This document shows, piece by piece, positions 40,350 through 49,066 of a stretch of 64,000 nucleotides of DNA. Source of the DNA: a virus; the IMG/VR virus record IMGVR_UViG_3300030202_003733, positions 47,201-111,200 of that record; one strand, written 5' to 3'. Positions within the stretch are counted from its first letter, which is position 1; each line of letters starts with the position of its first letter. Below the pieces are notes generated by a model. The model had not been told where the DNA came from. It did no database searches and was given only the letters and a program-made list of their open reading frames with translations. Made by a program: the position numbers and the translations under genes.

Positions 40350-42330
40350 CCGTGTCCGGCTCCATTTCCATTTTTTTCAAACTTTCTATCAAAAATTTAG
40401 CATCACCAGATGCGATAGATATGTCTTTTTCGCCCTTAAGCTTTTGTTCTACATTATAATTAGGTGACAAATCTTCATAAATCCTAGTCATTTTGCCTAG
40501 CCCCATTAATTCTTTTGCACCCGGTATCTCTTTGTTGACCCTAATGTTGGCACCAGTTCTCATATTCTTCCTTTGGGGCACCCTAAACTTTCTTTGATCG
40601 GAGACGACTGGCCTATAAAGTTTGCCCTTCGACTTAGCAGTCGTCGTGGCTGGCTTTCGCTTTCTGTCGTCAGTATCCCTTTTCGCTGGAGACGGCGTAG
40701 CTAGGAGAGTATCTTCCCCAGCCGCCGGGGCTTCTTCCCCACCCAGCGCACCTTCAGGAGGTGCTGCTGTCTCTTCTGGTTCTGAGAGAGCTTCACCGGT
40801 GTCGTCAGGTAGCGCCCCCATGCCAAGGTCGTCGCCACCAAGTCCTGCCATACCACCAGCAGCCAACTCCTCGCCGGCCATTTCGGCTATAGCATTAAGT
40901 TCAGCATCAAATTTACGATCGTAGAACATTTCTCTTTGGTTTCTAAGGAAATCGTCCTCAGAAAGTCCAAACATATTCTTAGCAACCCAACGCCTACTAA
41001 AGTAACCCTCAGTAGCAGAGGCAGCCGTATCGAACTTAGTCCTCCAGTGCTCCAGTTCTTGAAGTTCTGCCAATTTGGACGGGTTGTTAAGGGAGAGTTT
41101 AAAACCAATTAAGTCATCGCCTCGATACCCCAAGGTATACAAGTGTACAATCCCTATTTTTTCCATCTCAGAAACTAGCGCCCGCTGGAGTCTTTGAATA
41201 GTTCTAGCAAATCTAATGTCCTTTTGGGCCAACGTCGACTTATCTTCCTCGCCGCCCTCACCAAGGGTAAGATACGATTGAGGAACTTTGAGAGCCGCAA
41301 ACAATTTGTCTCTAAGGTATTTTACATCATCTATGTCAGAGGCGTGATTACCCCCAGGTAATGTGTCAACGGAAGCAAATTTTGTATCCCCTCTTGTAGG
41401 GATATATATATCTTCTTCAACACTAAGAGGATTATATCTAACGTCCACTCGACCACTGTTTGAATCAACTACTTGGTTCCTCTTCATCTGAGTCATTACT
41501 CTCTGCATATATTGTTCAACATCTTGTGGAGCAATATTCCCAACATCCACATAAAATATTCTTCTCTCCGGAGCCCTAACGATTCTGTAGGCCATCATCG
41601 CGTCCTCCATCAGAGTAAGCTGACGCCATATTCTCCTAGCTGGCTCTAGGACAGAGGTTCCGTAAGGGGACCATTTATCGTTCCCTAAAATTCTAAAGTG
41701 GGCGATCTGCCAATTCTCAAAGGTCATCCCGGCTGCGTTCCATTGATATTGAACATAGTTAGGGTTGGTTTTGTCCTCACCCTCAAGCCTTTCCAATTCA
41801 TTCGATGGAAGACCCACAGCAGCTTTAATTCCCATAGTATCGTCTATATCAAGATATAAGAAGAAGTCTCCAAACTTACACATGGAACGCGACCACCCAA
41901 ATAAATTAAACTCCACATTTAAAATATTATGATAGAGGGAATCTAATATTTCTTTTATTTCCTCATTTTGGCAGTCGATTGAAAGCATGCGAGTTAACTG
42001 CGAGGAGGTTGTCATCTCGTCAGCATATATATCCAGCGCAGATGCGATCTCGGGTGTGTACTCCATAGCGTCAAAGTCTTTGTACCTCTCGGCCCGGTCC
42101 TGCTGCGCCATCATATTCGACTGCATAGTCTCGAAGGGGTTGTACCTACTCTTCTTGAACTGCTGACCACTTGCGGACTTAAACGTACTAGCGAATTTAT
42201 CTATTTCTCTTCGCTTTATTCGTCTACCCGTCTGTGTTCTCCTGCCTACAATCGGGCCAGAGAATATTCTCGTTAACCTTTTAAAAAGGTCCGATGAGGA
42301 GTTTCTTGGATTTCTATCATTGTCTGCCAT
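40339..42330 (-). CDS. Portal protein, T4 gp20-like, 663 aa
   Basis: Dodecameric gate for DNA packaging. Diagnostic elements: TEYTP-like start of the core (DFDAMEYTPEIASALDIYAD), SIDCQNEEIKEILDSLYHNI, WQIAHFRILGN, GTSVLEPARRIWRQLTLMED, MVAYRI-type clip (MMAYRIVRAPERRIFYVDVG), and the crown helix region RKFDAELNAIAEMAGEELAA. T4 gp20 has 524 residues; the extra is an Ala/Gly/Pro/Thr-rich C-terminal extension (about residues 500-580). The start lies just after the terminase stop. Confidence 0.93.
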   Translation of the reverse strand: MADNDRNPRNSSSDLFKRLTRIFSGPIVGRRTQTGRRIKRREIDKFASTFKSASGQQFKKSRYNPFETMQSNMMAQQDRAERYKDFDAMEYTPEIASALDIYADEMTTSSQLTRMLSIDCQNEEIKEILDSLYHNILNVEFNLFGWSRSMCKFGDFFLYLDIDDTMGIKAAVGLPSNELERLEGEDKTNPNYVQYQWNAAGMTFENWQIAHFRILGNDKWSPYGTSVLEPARRIWRQLTLMEDAMMAYRIVRAPERRIFYVDVGNIAPQDVEQYMQRVMTQMKRNQVVDSNSGRVDVRYNPLSVEEDIYIPTRGDTKFASVDTLPGGNHASDIDDVKYLRDKLFAALKVPQSYLTLGEGGEEDKSTLAQKDIRFARTIQRLQRALVSEMEKIGIVHLYTLGYRGDDLIGFKLSLNNPSKLAELQELEHWRTKFDTAASATEGYFSRRWVAKNMFGLSEDDFLRNQREMFYDRKFDAELNAIAEMAGEELAAGGMAGLGGDDLGMGALPDDTGEALSEPEETAAPPEGALGGEEAPAAGEDTLLATPSPAKRDTDDRKRKPATTTAKSKGKLYRPVVSDQRKFRVPQRKNMRTGANIRVNKEIPGAKELMGLGKMTRIYEDLSPNYNVEQKLKGEKDISIASGDAKFLIESLKKMEMEPDTDET

Positions 42331-42333
42331 TTT

Positions 42334-43920
42334 TTATCCTTTCATTAGCCATATAAAATCGCTATTGTTTTTAAAGTAGTCTTCTCTTTTTTCTTCGATG
42401 GATCTCTTTTCTGTATATGAACTGCCAAGCTGTTCGTGTTGAAACCTCGTTGTTTTCATTGTGATCGCTCCAAAAAAAGCTTTCCTGTATTCCAAGTCGC
42501 GCTTGTTTACAGTAAGTGCAGTATCTCGAACCCAGCAACCAACCGCAAGAGCCATGACAAGGTCATCATTATAACCTCTCATTGCCTCCGGCTTGCCGCC
42601 ATTCCATATAAATGTTTCAAGCTCCTTGTGTGTCCTACTAGAATATATAGTAATTAGTTTATTTCTTATAAATTCTTCTAGCTTTGCTATAATAAGCGGC
42701 CTAGTCTTTGTAGATGTAGTGAAGCCTGGGACCGAGTCTCTTTTCATCCCAGCAAGAGCCGGGTCTATGAAGTCGTGTGAGCCTTTCAAAGAATAATATA
42801 TACTTGGATAGCCTAAAACCTCTAGCTTCTCTAAAACGGATATACCTATCCCAATATTATCTACAACCAAAAGACACTCGCCATACTCTTTCCCACACTG
42901 GTTTAGTATATTCGCGTACTGATCTAGTGTCGGCTTGCCACAATATTCAGCCACAACCTCCATAGTCTCTAGTTTTATTATGTGAAAAGCTGAGCTGTCT
43001 CTGCCGTCGCCACGCGCCACATCTGCTGTCAGGAGGTAACTGAACTCGGGGCTGAAGTCCTCCCAGATCCAGTAATTTCTGTCTAGCCCGGTCTTATATT
43101 TTGGGTCAGCCAAATTATTTCTCATGCCCTCTAGTAAATCACCATGTATTACGGTTTCACCAGAGGTGTTAAAGTTACACTCAAGCTCTTGTGCTATTTG
43201 CCGAGTGGACATATTCCTTGTTTCTTTCTCGTACCACTCTTCATCCCTTTCCGGGTGTACATCCCACGGAAGTATAGAGGGGAAAAAATCATTATTTTCT
43301 TGATCAGCGTCCACATATGTTTTGTGAAACCAATTCCCCACACCGTTAGGGGTAGAGAGAGCGATACATCGCCCACCAGTAGAAAGAGTAGGGTAGAGAC
43401 CTGTCCACAACTCATCAAGCCCCTCAACGTGTGCAGCCTCATCAATCACAAGGAGAGACAAGGCTTCGGAACGACCAGCATCGCCGCTAGTTGAGGTTGC
43501 TTTTATTTGCGAGCCGTTCGAAAGCTCAAATGACGCCCTATTATCTATTCTTATTTCTGCGACTCTTATCCACTTAGGCAGGCCTTTTACAATTGACTTT
43601 ACTTTTTTGACAAGGTTGGTCGCTGTTTGAAACTTGGTGGCCATAACAAGAATATTTTTTTCTCTATGGAAAAGCATAAACCAAACAACATAAGCAGCCG
43701 TTATAGTGGACAAGCCAAGCTGCCTCGCTTTCAAAATTACGTTAAAGCGGTGGTCGTTAAACCTCTCCAGCATCTCATCTTGGAACGGATAAGTTTTAAA
43801 CGGTATCAGTCCCTCTATCGGATGTGAGATCCTAACATAATTATTTATAAAGTAGCTAGGATCTTTGCCGGATTTTAAAATTTCCGACATCATTTGATTT
43901 TTGGATAACTGATATGCCAT
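42334..43920 (-). CDS. Terminase large subunit, T4 gp17-like
   Basis: DNA packaging motor and nuclease. The ATPase has a Walker A variant LKARQLGLST (residues 63-72), Walker B LLVIDEAAH and the coupling motif CIALSTPNG. The nuclease half has TADVARGDGRD, LLVVDNIGIG and YNDDLVMALAVG with the metal-binding aspartates. At 528 aa it is slightly shorter than gp17 (610). The portal gene follows four bases later. No clear small terminase subunit is recognised, but two uncharacterised genes (43927, 44573) lie directly upstream. Confidence 0.95.
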   Translation of the reverse strand: MAYQLSKNQMMSEILKSGKDPSYFINNYVRISHPIEGLIPFKTYPFQDEMLERFNDHRFNVILKARQLGLSTITAAYVVWFMLFHREKNILVMATKFQTATNLVKKVKSIVKGLPKWIRVAEIRIDNRASFELSNGSQIKATSTSGDAGRSEALSLLVIDEAAHVEGLDELWTGLYPTLSTGGRCIALSTPNGVGNWFHKTYVDADQENNDFFPSILPWDVHPERDEEWYEKETRNMSTRQIAQELECNFNTSGETVIHGDLLEGMRNNLADPKYKTGLDRNYWIWEDFSPEFSYLLTADVARGDGRDSSAFHIIKLETMEVVAEYCGKPTLDQYANILNQCGKEYGECLLVVDNIGIGISVLEKLEVLGYPSIYYSLKGSHDFIDPALAGMKRDSVPGFTTSTKTRPLIIAKLEEFIRNKLITIYSSRTHKELETFIWNGGKPEAMRGYNDDLVMALAVGCWVRDTALTVNKRDLEYRKAFFGAITMKTTRFQHEQLGSSYTEKRSIEEKREDYFKNNSDFIWLMKG

Positions 43921-43926
43921 ATTCCA

Positions 43927-44556
43927 TCACTTTTCTTTTACGTATTTGCTGTTGATAGTCTCTCTAGCGAAAACACCTTTCTCTCTGAAAACAGGTTGCC
44001 CAGGCGTGGGCTCTTTGCGTTTATCATTTTGTGGCCTCTTGCCCTTAAACCCACCAAGTTCCAAAAAGCTTCTAAAGTCTTTGTCTAGTTTTCTATCAAG
44101 ATCCTCGCCCACGGGACTGGCATCACTTATGTTGCCTATTACATATTGTTTAGATGACTGCACCCATGTTCTAACCCTGGACGTGTTTTGGACAATTGCG
44201 CCCACATCTCCATCAGGGGTCAAGGTCAGGGAGTTGCCCGTAAGTTTCCTATATTCTTTTTTCAAGTAAGATGCAACATTTTCTATCATTTGTTCCACTT
44301 CGCTCTCAAAATTGCCCGAGTAAACATCTTTTAACATTACTTCGGACTGATAGGTGATGACCAGTTTATTGCCGGCAAACTTAACCCCGAAGCCGTCCAT
44401 AACCCTATAGTCTAAGATTGGATCCCCTTCCTCTCTCTTAAGGCCAATTTTTTTGGCCTCACCATCGGCGGAATATTTTTCATTGTGCGAACCATCGTAA
44501 GCGTTTGCAGCAGCTTGCGAAATGGCCCTTATTATTTCTAGTGTTTCAGCGGACAT
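43927..44556 (-). CDS. Hypothetical protein upstream of the terminase, 209 aa
   Basis: Not recognised. The N-terminus is helical (AETLEIIRAISQAAANAYDG), the middle is a mixed alpha/beta domain (MDGFGVKFAGNKLVITYQSE; IENVASYLKKEYRKLTG), and the C-terminal 40 residues are basic and proline-rich. It lies six bases before the terminase start. The composition would allow a head accessory protein. A small-terminase role seems unlikely since no HTH is seen. Confidence 0.6.
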   Translation of the reverse strand: MSAETLEIIRAISQAAANAYDGSHNEKYSADGEAKKIGLKREEGDPILDYRVMDGFGVKFAGNKLVITYQSEVMLKDVYSGNFESEVEQMIENVASYLKKEYRKLTGNSLTLTPDGDVGAIVQNTSRVRTWVQSSKQYVIGNISDASPVGEDLDRKLDKDFRSFLELGGFKGKRPQNDKRKEPTPGQPVFREKGVFARETINSKYVKEK

Positions 44557-44572
44557 GCTATTTCTTCTCCTT

Positions 44573-44923
44573 TTATTCGCGGTGTTCTATATTCTTAACA
44601 TAGCACAAAAAACAACAATTGTGTCTATTCATATACAAGTCATCCTTTACGGTAAAAGAGTATATGTTACAGACAGGACAGGTTCTATCTTGCGCCTCTT
44701 TAATAAGTAGTTTTTTTGTTATTAAAACGCCATCTACTTCAATTTTCTCTTCACCTTCTTTTCTAGCTAGGTGTTTTTTATCAAACTTTTTTATTTGTTC
44801 TTTATACTCTTCTTCCTTGGATTCATTCCAGTGCTTTTGTGGATTCTGGATTGCTTCCTCGCCATATTTGCTCGCTATGGCCCTTTCAAATTTAGCTATT
44901 ATATTTGGATCTCGGTTACCCAT
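44573..44923 (-). CDS. Small zinc-ribbon protein, 116 aa
   Basis: C-terminal half carries CPVC near residue 82 and CCFLC near 101-105, spaced about 20 apart, which makes a plausible treble-clef or zinc-ribbon site. The N-terminal 60 residues are helical, rich in Glu and Lys (KHWNESKEEEYKEQIKKFDK). In position it could replace the small terminase subunit, but the family is not known to me. It follows the lysis genes and precedes the 209-aa gene. Confidence 0.65.
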   Translation of the reverse strand: MGNRDPNIIAKFERAIASKYGEEAIQNPQKHWNESKEEEYKEQIKKFDKKHLARKEGEEKIEVDGVLITKKLLIKEAQDRTCPVCNIYSFTVKDDLYMNRHNCCFLCYVKNIEHRE

Positions 44924-44937
44924 TTTGAAATTTCCCC

Positions 44938-45372
44938 TTACTCAATAATGTATATCGCCCCAACACCGACTGCAACGCCTGCCGCTACACTTGTTAAAAC
45001 AACCACAGGAATGTTCATCCTCCTGTTTTTTTTGATAATTCTTCTTAACTCTTCTAATTCTTTATCCCTCGTATCAATCTCAACTTGATAACGAACTTGG
45101 GTCTCGTCAAGAGTGATTTGCATATTTTGGATTATCAGTTCCGAGTCGAGGGTAAGCGCTCGTTTTTCAAACTCACACTGTGCTTTTGATTCTTCAGCCA
45201 AAAACTCTTTCCAAGTTAATAGTTTTGCAGTGGCTTCTGTGTCGAAGCATGTCGCTTCAAAGCGGACGGTCCCACCCTGAGGGACAAGAGTGAATTTCCC
45301 TGTACCGCCATAAGCCGTGGGGATCGCAAGGAAAAACAAAAATAATGTTTTAATCAGTGTATTCAAAACCAA
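44938..45372 (-). CDS. Signal-peptide protein with coiled coil and C-terminal membrane segment, 144 aa
   Basis: Begins with a hydrophobic signal segment (LIKTLFLFFLAIPTAYG) with a likely signal peptidase site near residue 22, without a lipobox Cys. A beta-like part with two Cys follows (ATCFDTE and KAQCEFE), then a coiled coil (about 75-115) and a final transmembrane segment (IPVVVLTSVAAGVAVGVGAI). That layout resembles a unimolecular spanin except that it lacks the lipid anchor. Placed after holin-like and Rz-like genes, it is likely a lysis protein. The start is a TTG with GAGGAG upstream, overlapping the Rz-like gene by 23 bases. Confidence 0.65.
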   Translation of the reverse strand: MVLNTLIKTLFLFFLAIPTAYGGTGKFTLVPQGGTVRFEATCFDTEATAKLLTWKEFLAEESKAQCEFEKRALTLDSELIIQNMQITLDETQVRYQVEIDTRDKELEELRRIIKKNRRMNIPVVVLTSVAAGVAVGVGAIYIIE

Positions 45373-45730
45373 ATTTCTCCTCGATTTCTAAAATTAGTTG
45401 ATCCGGGTTATCCTGGCGCAAGGCCACAAAATCCTGCACACGCTCCACCTTTGCCTCGGCGACGGCCTGTTGGTACACTATGTATTCTATCTCTAGTTCT
45501 TCCAGCTTAGCCTTATATTCTTCAAGTGCGGCAGCTTTACGCTCAGTCTCGCGCTGATGGCTTTCTTTTAGTTCTTTAATCCGAGTCTCGTAACTCTGGA
45601 CAGATGCGTCGTATGCGTCAACAAGACCCCTCCGGTCCTGCCACCAAAAGAAGGAGACCACAAAGAGCAAAACTGCTAATGTGATCTCCTTCCAATAGGT
45701 GCTTATGAATTTCACAAGACTTTGCATCAC
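45350..45730 (-). CDS. Rz-like i-spanin, 126 aa
   Basis: One N-terminal transmembrane segment (ITLAVLLFVVSFFWW, residues 15-30) followed by about 75 residues of strong coiled coil (YETRIKELKESHQRETERKA and onward), the topology of inner-membrane spanin subunits. Spanins fuse inner and outer membranes in the last step of lysis of Gram-negative hosts. It is tucked between the holin-like gene (overlap of four bases) and the 144-aa gene, which could supply the outer partner. Confidence 0.75.
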   Translation of the reverse strand: MMQSLVKFISTYWKEITLAVLLFVVSFFWWQDRRGLVDAYDASVQSYETRIKELKESHQRETERKAAALEEYKAKLEELEIEYIVYQQAVAEAKVERVQDFVALRQDNPDQLILEIEEKFGFEYTD

Positions 45731-45918
45731 GCGCCCTTAAGCTTGACGACAGCATCGATGACAGCTTGGCCACCAAGATAAAGGGCAGAGATTGTTACCC
45801 AATCTCCACTAGTCAGGAAACCGCCGGCTGCTAATCCAGTTGCGGTGGCCCAAACAAGTAGCTTTCTCGATACAACTTTTTCTAGAGTCTTATCGACCGC
45901 TCCTTTGATCATGTTCAT
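45727..45918 (-). CDS. Holin-like small membrane protein, 63 aa
   Basis: 63 residues with a basic amphipathic start and two hydrophobic segments (LLVWATATGLAAGGFL; TISALYLGGQAVIDAVV). The Y(L/I)GGQAVxDA end is typical of a family of small holin-like phage proteins. It would make the lesions that trigger lysis and release of the muralytic enzyme. GGAGG precedes the first ATG. A late motif (45935-45944) is 17 bases upstream. Confidence 0.7.
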   Translation of the reverse strand: MNMIKGAVDKTLEKVVSRKLLVWATATGLAAGGFLTSGDWVTISALYLGGQAVIDAVVKLKGA

Positions 45919-45934
45919 GTTACCTCCAATGTAA

Positions 45935-45944
45935 TATAAATAGT
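45935..45944 (-). promoter_or_regulatory. Candidate late-promoter motif (ACTATTTATA) before the lysis cassette
   Basis: ACTATTTATA on the coding strand, 17 bases before the holin-like gene, directly after the Mre11-Rad50 stop codon. Confidence 0.5.
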
Positions 45945-48900
45945 TTAAAAATTAACAAAAGCATAGTCACCTTTTTGCTCTATGCTTATTTGTGCATCCA
46001 CACAATCCTTAAGTGCTTCAAGGTGTGATATCAACAACACAGTTTTAAAGTGTGATTTGATCATATTCAACATTCTAGTGAAACCCTCCATGTTCTCTTC
46101 GTCTAGGGCTGTGCCCGGTTCGTCCAAAATAAAGACGTCACCTTTGGGAAGGTTCGACACGGAGAGCATGGCCAAGCGAATAGCCATCGCAGCAATTGTT
46201 TTTTCTGCACCTGAGCCCATCTCAAGCGGTCGCGGGTCTTGGTGGAAATGTTGGATATGTATATTTAGTCTTTTGCCGTCATCTTCAAAGAATACACCAA
46301 AATCTACAATGTTAACAAGGAATTTAGCTATCTCCTCATTAATGATTGGTAGTTTTTTCTTAATAATATCGTAGGCAATCCCATTGCTATGCATACACTT
46401 GAGGTACAAATCATAGGCGGAATATTCTCTCCTTAGGTCCTCAAGTTCCTCTTGTTGTTCCTTGAGGTTTTCAATTCTTTGTTCTAGTGAACCAATTTTC
46501 TTGATACTCATTCTTAATTTATTATCTAAGTCATTATCCAGTCGCTTAGCTTCTTGAAGACTCGAACTCTGCAACGTGGACTTTTCAGTTAATAGTCTTT
46601 CTAGATTTTCAATCGCATCTTTGTTTTGTTCATATTCTCTTCTTTGTGCCTCTAGCCGGACTTTGTCGGCTTTGGCCGAGGCTATGGAATTTTTAGCCCG
46701 CTCCATAGAAAGCTCAACCCTGTTCTTTTCAATAATCGAAGTGTCCCTCTTTCTGCTAAGTGTCTCGTGTTTCTCAATGTTGCCCACTGTAACCTCGGGG
46801 TCCAAGGCTAGGCGCTGTTCCCTTAACCTTCGAACAGAGTCTTCAACGCCCGGCTTCTTTGTCAGCGACTGTTCAGCTTCACGTAAGCATTTACATCCCC
46901 TAAGAAATTCAGGGTCTTGTAATGAAGATATTTTTTTCTCAATCTGAGCTAATTCTCTGTCGTAGTTCTCGATCTTCGTTTGTAAGCCATCCATTTCTCG
47001 TTTTCTGTCTTTGAGTAATGGCATATCTAGTAAAACCAAAAATTGATTTATGTTTTCCACTAACTCTTCTAGCCCGATCAGTTCGCTAGCCCCTTTTGAC
47101 AGGAGTGCTTCATGTTCGGTTATTGACCGCTCAGCCGACTGTATATTACTAATGACTGAGTTGATATCAATGGGCTCAGCGGGAACATTATCAATTTTTT
47201 GTTGTAGGTCTGATATCTGGCTGGTGACATCTAGGACAGACTGCTTTGATTTCTTTTTATCTTCGACTAGTTCCTCGTGTTCAATCGAAGCATCAGACAA
47301 GTCAGACACCACATCGTCGATCTCAGATGAAAAATCCTTACCCTCTAATCTTTTTAAAGCTCCTTTAAGATCGGAGGCATCTTGTTTCGCATATTTAAAT
47401 TTTTTATCAAAAAGTTCAAGATCAAGAAATTTAGCAAAAATCTCTTTTCTTTTTGTTGAACCCTCGCGAATAAAAGACAAAGAGTCCAATTGAGATGACA
47501 TCGATGTTAAAAGAAAGTCGTCTACTGTTCCAAACTTACTTCTGATTATTTTGTCCGTCTCGGCTCTAGTCATCCCGTTATGGTTTTCGACAACGTTACC
47601 ATAATGTGAATTAAATTCAACACTTGTCTTGGCCTCTATTATTTCCTCGCCTTTTGACTTTTTGGTATATTTTTCTAATGATCTGTCAATTGTCCATTGG
47701 GTGCCATCCGCCGTTTGCAAAACCGCCTTTCCAAACGCGGTGTCTTTGTCGTAATTAATTACATTGACACTTTTTCTTTCGTTTTTAGAGGTAGTGTTGA
47801 ACATCGTGTACAACAAGCCATCAATTATGCTAGACTTGCCCGAAAAGTTTTTACCAAAAATACCAACAATGCCATTTGTATTTTCAAAATTAATTACATT
47901 GTCTTCGCCATAGTTGAATAGGTTATTGAAAGTTAGCTTTTGTAGCTTCCAATTAACATTTCTTTGTACCTCTTCGTTCTCCTCTGCCATACGATTGTAT
48001 TTATCGTTAAGGTCTAAAATCTTTTTTAGAATCTCTTCCTCTAGTTCGTACCCCTCAAGGAAGTCTTTTATAAGCTTTCTTTGAACCACAATGTTACGCA
48101 GGTCATCGTGTCGTATACTATCAACAACTTCCTCTATATCTCCACGAGAGTGTATATTTCTATTTAGAAAAGTTAAGCTCTCTGGGGAAAACTTGTGCTT
48201 GGCTATGTCGACAGCCCTTTTCATACTCTCTAGAGTAATGCTCTCTGTAGAGGCCAACCTCAGCCTAGAGCCCTCTGGGACATCCACCTCAGGCAGCTTT
48301 CCGTTCTTCAGTTCTATGGTTACGAAGGGCTTTGGATTGGAAAAAACTATCTGTTTAACTGTAAAGTTATCCCTATCTTGAATGTCCCAAATTAAAATAC
48401 CTTTATCAACCTCTTCCCCAAAATTTTGTTGTATTGTCGAGCCTGCGTATCGGACACGACCCGCCTTGTCCAATTTTTGTGCTTTGTGTATGTCACCCAA
48501 AAAAGCGTAATCAAACTCTTCAAATATTTCTACTTCATTTTCTCCACTATCCATCACCCAACCACTGTCCGTCTGACAGTTGGATATTGAGCCGTGATAA
48601 AGAGCTATGTTGACGTTGTTATAATCTGTTGGATCCTGCCAGTTGTCCTCATCAAACACAGAGAGAACGTTTAAAGCAAACCTATCACGCAAATAAACCT
48701 CGCAAGAGTTTTTCAACAAGTGCAAGTTGGGATGCTCAAGGGCCTCCACAATGGGCGAAATCGCATCGAGTCGCCCCGAGTTTTTGAGGTTCCCATCATG
48801 GTTGCCTAGAATGATATATGTTGGGGCTATATCTGCTAAACTCGACAGGAAGTCAGAACACATGTTTACAAACTCAGGGGATATCTGAGTCTTGGTATGG

Positions 48901-49037
48901 GCGATATCCCCACAGTGAATTATATAATCAACGTTCTCGTTCTTAATTGAATCATACAATTGTTTAAAAACAGATTTATATTCTGCATGGTATCGCAGGT
49001 TTCTAATGTGTGTATCAGCTATGTGAGCAAACTTCAT
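45945..49037 (-). CDS. Single-chain Mre11-Rad50 (SbcD-SbcC) fusion nuclease/ATPase, 1030 aa
   Basis: The N-terminal about 340 residues form an Mre11/SbcD phosphoesterase: IADTH (D8, H10), HCGDIAH (41-47), LGNHDG (N79, H80) and LYHGS, GDIHKAQ further on. From residue about 362 a Rad50/SbcC ATPase begins: WKLQKLTFNNLFNYGEDNVI and Walker A GKNFSGKS (395-402), a long coiled coil (about 550-900) and the C-terminal lobe with MGSGAEKTIAA and Walker B VFILDEPGTALDEEN. T4 makes these as two proteins, gp47 and gp46. The coiled-coil apex has GCKC at 714-717, a CxC in place of the CxxC zinc hook. There is no stop or frameshift at the junction. Confidence 0.94.
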   Translation of the reverse strand: MKFAHIADTHIRNLRYHAEYKSVFKQLYDSIKNENVDYIIHCGDIAHTKTQISPEFVNMCSDFLSSLADIAPTYIILGNHDGNLKNSGRLDAISPIVEALEHPNLHLLKNSCEVYLRDRFALNVLSVFDEDNWQDPTDYNNVNIALYHGSISNCQTDSGWVMDSGENEVEIFEEFDYAFLGDIHKAQKLDKAGRVRYAGSTIQQNFGEEVDKGILIWDIQDRDNFTVKQIVFSNPKPFVTIELKNGKLPEVDVPEGSRLRLASTESITLESMKRAVDIAKHKFSPESLTFLNRNIHSRGDIEEVVDSIRHDDLRNIVVQRKLIKDFLEGYELEEEILKKILDLNDKYNRMAEENEEVQRNVNWKLQKLTFNNLFNYGEDNVINFENTNGIVGIFGKNFSGKSSIIDGLLYTMFNTTSKNERKSVNVINYDKDTAFGKAVLQTADGTQWTIDRSLEKYTKKSKGEEIIEAKTSVEFNSHYGNVVENHNGMTRAETDKIIRSKFGTVDDFLLTSMSSQLDSLSFIREGSTKRKEIFAKFLDLELFDKKFKYAKQDASDLKGALKRLEGKDFSSEIDDVVSDLSDASIEHEELVEDKKKSKQSVLDVTSQISDLQQKIDNVPAEPIDINSVISNIQSAERSITEHEALLSKGASELIGLEELVENINQFLVLLDMPLLKDRKREMDGLQTKIENYDRELAQIEKKISSLQDPEFLRGCKCLREAEQSLTKKPGVEDSVRRLREQRLALDPEVTVGNIEKHETLSRKRDTSIIEKNRVELSMERAKNSIASAKADKVRLEAQRREYEQNKDAIENLERLLTEKSTLQSSSLQEAKRLDNDLDNKLRMSIKKIGSLEQRIENLKEQQEELEDLRREYSAYDLYLKCMHSNGIAYDIIKKKLPIINEEIAKFLVNIVDFGVFFEDDGKRLNIHIQHFHQDPRPLEMGSGAEKTIAAMAIRLAMLSVSNLPKGDVFILDEPGTALDEENMEGFTRMLNMIKSHFKTVLLISHLEALKDCVDAQISIEQKGDYAFVNF

Positions 49038-49066
49038 CCAGGCCTCTAATAAGTATAGCCTTTTAG

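Noticed and set aside
43927-44923. Small terminase subunit (209-aa or 116-aa gene)
   Set aside because: Neither shows the helix-turn-helix plus coiled-coil layout of gp16-like proteins; position alone is not enough.
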